Assembly: GCA_958349075.1 (NCBI GenBank)
Contig: CATWBR010000119.1
Location: 1-10,804 of the forward strand
Direction: 5' to 3'
DNA from: an uncultured Clostridium sp.
GTDB lineage: Bacteria; Bacillota; Clostridia; Lachnospirales; Lachnospiraceae
DNA length: 10,804 nucleotides
Under the pieces are notes generated by a model that saw only the letters and a program-made list of their open reading frames with translations, was not told the origin of the DNA and did no database searches. Below are positions 8,293 through 10,804 of this stretch, in pieces (within the stretch, counting starts at the first letter, position 1; each line of letters opens with the position of its first letter). A program made the position numbers and the translations under genes.

Positions 8293-8964
8293 GTGGCATC
8301 TACACAGGTGAACCCAACCAGAATGGAGCTTACAAGGCTCAAGAAAAAGCTGGTGACGGCCACGAGAGGCCATAAGCTTCTGAAGGATAAACGAGATGAG
8401 CTGATGCGGCAGTTTCTGGATCTGGCAAGGGAGAACATGGCCCTGCGCCTTAAGGTGGAAGAGGGAATCAGAAGCGCCAACAAGAACTTTGTTATTGCAA
8501 AGGCGGGAATGTCCGAGCAGGCGCTGAATGCGGCTCTGATTGCACCGAAGCAGGAGGTATACCTGGAAACCGGAAAAAAGAACGTCATGAGCGTTGATAT
8601 TCCGGTGTTCGAATATAAAACGAGAACGGCAGACGAGAATGATATTTATTCTTATGGATTTGCCTTTACTTCGGGTGACCTGGACGGCGCCGTCAAATCC
8701 CTGGCGGATATCCTGCCGGATATGCTGAAACTGTCCGAGACGGAGAAGGCCTGCCAGCTCATGGCCTCCGAGATCGAGAAAACCAGAAGACGTGTAAACG
8801 CCCTGGAACATGTCATCATCCCGGAGACAAAGAAGAACATCAAGTATATTACTATGAAGCTCGATGAGAACGAGAGAAGTACCCAGATCCGTCTGATGAA
8901 GGTGAAGGATATGATGCTTGAGGAAGCTCATCATTACAAGGAAAAGCAGATAGCAGTGGAATAA
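8293..8964 (+). CDS. ntpD: V-type ATPase central shaft subunit D
   Basis: The 223-residue protein forms the long coiled-coil axle inside the A3B3 head. The near-invariant N-terminal stretch NPTRMELTRLKKKL, followed by ATRGHKLLKDKRDELMRQF, is diagnostic of subunit D. A second long helix near the C terminus (roughly 155-215) pairs with the first to make the shaft, with a small middle domain between. It works with NtpG and passes rotation to NtpC. I chose GTG 8293 because it is 8 bases after AAGGAGG (8278-8284) and gives the normal N terminus. A GTG at 8284 is in frame but overlaps the ribosome site. The gap after ntpB, 103 bases, is the longest inside the operon and contains the stem that covers this ribosome site. 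Confidence 0.96.
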   Translation: MASTQVNPTRMELTRLKKKLVTATRGHKLLKDKRDELMRQFLDLARENMALRLKVEEGIRSANKNFVIAKAGMSEQALNAALIAPKQEVYLETGKKNVMSVDIPVFEYKTRTADENDIYSYGFAFTSGDLDGAVKSLADILPDMLKLSETEKACQLMASEIEKTRRRVNALEHVIIPETKKNIKYITMKLDENERSTQIRLMKVKDMMLEEAHHYKEKQIAVE

Positions 8965-8974
8965 TTAAGCGAAT

Positions 8975-9039
8975 AAGCATTTGAGCCGGCCGGCGTCTGT
9001 AGTTCAGCGTATACAGATGGCGGCCGTGTCTGCTTTTTT
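8975..9039 (+). terminator. Intrinsic terminator ending the ATPase operon
   Basis: A 15-position stem pairs 8987-9001 with 9012-9026, with one G-G mismatch and one G-U pair, around a 10-base loop. Outside it, AAGCA (8975-8979) pairs with TGCTT (9031-9035), which runs straight into the T-run (9034-9039). The hairpin begins 11 bases after the ntpD stop codon. It should separate the ATPase transcript from the GGDEF gene downstream, which would then need its own promoter. Confidence 0.85.
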
Positions 9040-9083
9040 CAGAAAAACATAAGACTGTATTTTGTTTTTATGAGGTATTACAT

Positions 9084-10742
9084 ATGAGCATTCGTAATTC
9101 CATGTGCCGGCTGTTTTTCGCACTCGTTGTTCCTCCGTTTTTACTTTTTATGTTCCTGATTGCATATCTGTTCACCAATAAGATGGAAAAGGTAATCAAT
9201 GAGAGCCTGCAGGTTGTGGCCAACGCCCAGGTTGCGGAGATGACGAATTTTTGCGAACAACAGAGAGATTATCTGACCGTCATGGGAAGCATGGATATGT
9301 CGAGAGCGGCCATGCGAGGCCGGCTTAATGATGAAACTCAGGGATATCTGGACAATATGCTGGAGGCCCGCGTTCAGACAATGGAGTATCTGGATGCAAT
9401 TGCGATCATTGACAAAGACCACCGCGTGGTGGCATGCTGTGAACAGCACGATGCGTTTGCCAATGAGGGCATTGATGACCTGATTGAGATGATGGGAGAT
9501 AAAGCGTTTTACATTTCGGATACGATACCGGATGAAGAAGGAAGCAAGACGCTGGCTGCGATAGCAAAAATTGAAGATGGGGAAGAGGTATTAGGCTATG
9601 TTCTGGCGGAGCTTTGTACCGATTTTTATGAGACTGTCAGGGAACGGGCGGAGCTGTGGAACGAAGCCACCTTCTATCTGCTGGATGGGAGAGGGCAGAT
9701 TATCAGTGCGGGTACTTCCGATGAAGACCGGGATTCCTTTGTCACGACAGAGGCGGAACGGAAAAACTACACCACAAAATACAGTTCAATCGATTTTTCA
9801 CTGCATCCACAGGGCAGTTTCCGTTATAAGGTCGGCGGAAAGGATTACATTACCTATTATTCCGATCTGGAATATACGAACTGGCGTGTTATGCTGTCGG
9901 TCAATTTAAGCACCTATCAGAGCCAGAAAACGGCGTATTATATGATGATTTGCTTTATTCTGCTGCTTTGGCTCATGATGGCGGCGGGAATCGGCTGGTT
10001 TGCATCACACCGGATTGTCCGTCCGATAAAAAATATTTCCGGCACGTTAAATTCCATCCGGGAAAGGCAGGATTATTCCCTTCGCATTGAGGCCGGAAAA
10101 AGGGATGAACTGGGGGCACTGGCAGCGGAGGTCAACGGTCTGCTGGAATTTATAGAGACGGAAAATCTCTACAAGACGCAGCAGCAGCGCCTTCTTCAGG
10201 AGCGCGCAGGGCGGGACGTTCTGACAAAAGTCTTTAACCGGGAACGGATCAGCCAGTCTATCCGGGAAGCAATTGAATGCAATCGCACCGCACATACCCG
10301 ACTGGCGGTATTGTTTGTGGATATCGATGACTTTAAGGCTTTTAACAACAACTACGGACACAATGTCGGAGATCAGGCGTTAATGTTTCTTGCATCTGTC
10401 CTTGAGAGAGAGACATACGGAGTGGTGGGGAGGGTCGGAGGCGATGAGTTCGTAATCCTGATTGAACGCCCCGGGGATATGGCGGAACTGGAAGCGCGGC
10501 TGGCGCAGGTGGAAAAAGCGGCAGCGGAACGGTTTGTGCTGCGCGGCAGCGGAGAGCATCTGCCGGTTTATTGCTGCATCGGCGCCGTGCTCGTTGATTT
10601 TGCAGTCTCCGATGCCGTGGGACTGACATGCGAGGAACTGATGGATATGGCGGATCACGCAATGTACCGGATGAAAAATGGCGGCAAGCATGGCCATGTG
10701 ATATTGGATTATTCAGAGGAAACAGGGAGCCGGAAAGCCTGA
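9084..10742 (+). CDS. Membrane sensor diguanylate cyclase (extracellular sensor-HAMP-GGDEF)
   Basis: The 552-residue protein should make cyclic di-GMP from two GTP. Helix 1 (about 8-31) and helix 2 (about 285-307) enclose an extracellular domain of about 250 residues. Its two strand-rich parts (near 104-118 and 196-210) resemble a double Cache sensor; that call is tentative. A HAMP linker follows (about 308-365, with RPIKNISGTLNSI), then the GGDEF domain (about 385-545). The active-site residues are present: Asp413 for metal, Asn421 and Asp430 for guanine, and GGDEF at 452-456. The RxxD inhibitory site is absent; the matching residues are Glu443 and Gly446. The start is ATG 9084, 8 bases after GAGG (9072-9075). 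It lies after the operon terminator; a weak TATTTT at 9058-9063 is the only -10-like site I see. The ligand is unknown. Confidence 0.92.
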   Translation: MSIRNSMCRLFFALVVPPFLLFMFLIAYLFTNKMEKVINESLQVVANAQVAEMTNFCEQQRDYLTVMGSMDMSRAAMRGRLNDETQGYLDNMLEARVQTMEYLDAIAIIDKDHRVVACCEQHDAFANEGIDDLIEMMGDKAFYISDTIPDEEGSKTLAAIAKIEDGEEVLGYVLAELCTDFYETVRERAELWNEATFYLLDGRGQIISAGTSDEDRDSFVTTEAERKNYTTKYSSIDFSLHPQGSFRYKVGGKDYITYYSDLEYTNWRVMLSVNLSTYQSQKTAYYMMICFILLLWLMMAAGIGWFASHRIVRPIKNISGTLNSIRERQDYSLRIEAGKRDELGALAAEVNGLLEFIETENLYKTQQQRLLQERAGRDVLTKVFNRERISQSIREAIECNRTAHTRLAVLFVDIDDFKAFNNNYGHNVGDQALMFLASVLERETYGVVGRVGGDEFVILIERPGDMAELEARLAQVEKAAAERFVLRGSGEHLPVYCCIGAVLVDFAVSDAVGLTCEELMDMADHAMYRMKNGGKHGHVILDYSEETGSRKA

Positions 10743-10804
10743 GGGACTAGGCCAATGTCATTTAGTTAAGACATCAGCAAGGGTGCACCTTATAGAGCAA
10801 GGTA

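Noticed and set aside
8095..8934. Long open frame of about 279 codons on the minus strand opposite ntpB/ntpD
   Set aside because: It lies wholly opposite well-supported genes and the hairpin gap, and reads as low-complexity Leu/Arg/His/Ser-rich sequence without any recognisable motif. Most likely a codon-use shadow.
10743..10804. Short inverted repeats after the GGDEF gene (ATGTC/GACAT at 10755-10774; GGTGCACC at 10782-10789)
   Set aside because: The stems are short and no T-run follows inside the window, so no terminator can be called. A mobile-element end came to mind but nothing in 62 bases supports it.

Overview
The window holds a complete V-type (A/V-type) ATPase operon on the + strand, followed by a membrane-bound GGDEF protein. 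Gene order is the same as I recall for the Na+-pumping V-ATPase of Enterococcus hirae (ntpF-I-K-E-C-G-A-B-D). Roughly balanced GC, strong AAGGAGG ribosome sites and the protein sequences suggest a Firmicute of the Clostridia, most likely Lachnospiraceae. The family assignment is inference.

Layout. Bases 1-57 look like the tail of an upstream gene. Bases 58-179 form a leader with two TATAAT boxes and a hairpin followed by T7. Then come ntpF (peripheral stalk), ntpI (membrane stator a), ntpK (rotor ring c), ntpE (peripheral stalk), ntpC (d, rotor cap), ntpG (F, central stalk), ntpA (catalytic), ntpB (non-catalytic) and ntpD (central shaft). A strong bipartite terminator at 8975-9039 ends the operon. 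A separate gene at 9084-10742 encodes a predicted sensor diguanylate cyclase. The last 62 bases hold no gene that I can support.

How the parts work together. NtpA3B3 forms the ATP-driven head, NtpD/NtpG the shaft and NtpC the cap that joins the shaft to the NtpK ring. NtpI supplies the stator arginines against which ring glutamates move, and NtpE/NtpF hold the head still. The NtpK residues that bind Na+ in E. hirae are all present, so Na+ is the predicted coupling ion.

Points that stand out. (1) ntpK is broken near its start by an apparent single-T deletion; restoring the frame gives a normal 155-residue c subunit. (2) Two related hairpin elements lie just before ntpC and ntpD, both genes for single-copy subunits. 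The second element buries the ntpD ribosome site in a 15-bp stem and has a competing upstream copy of one arm. (3) A terminator-like hairpin lies between the only visible -10 boxes and ntpF. (4) The GGDEF protein has intact active-site residues but no RxxD inhibitory site. I see no phage, IS, CRISPR or RNA gene, and no wholly new gene system.
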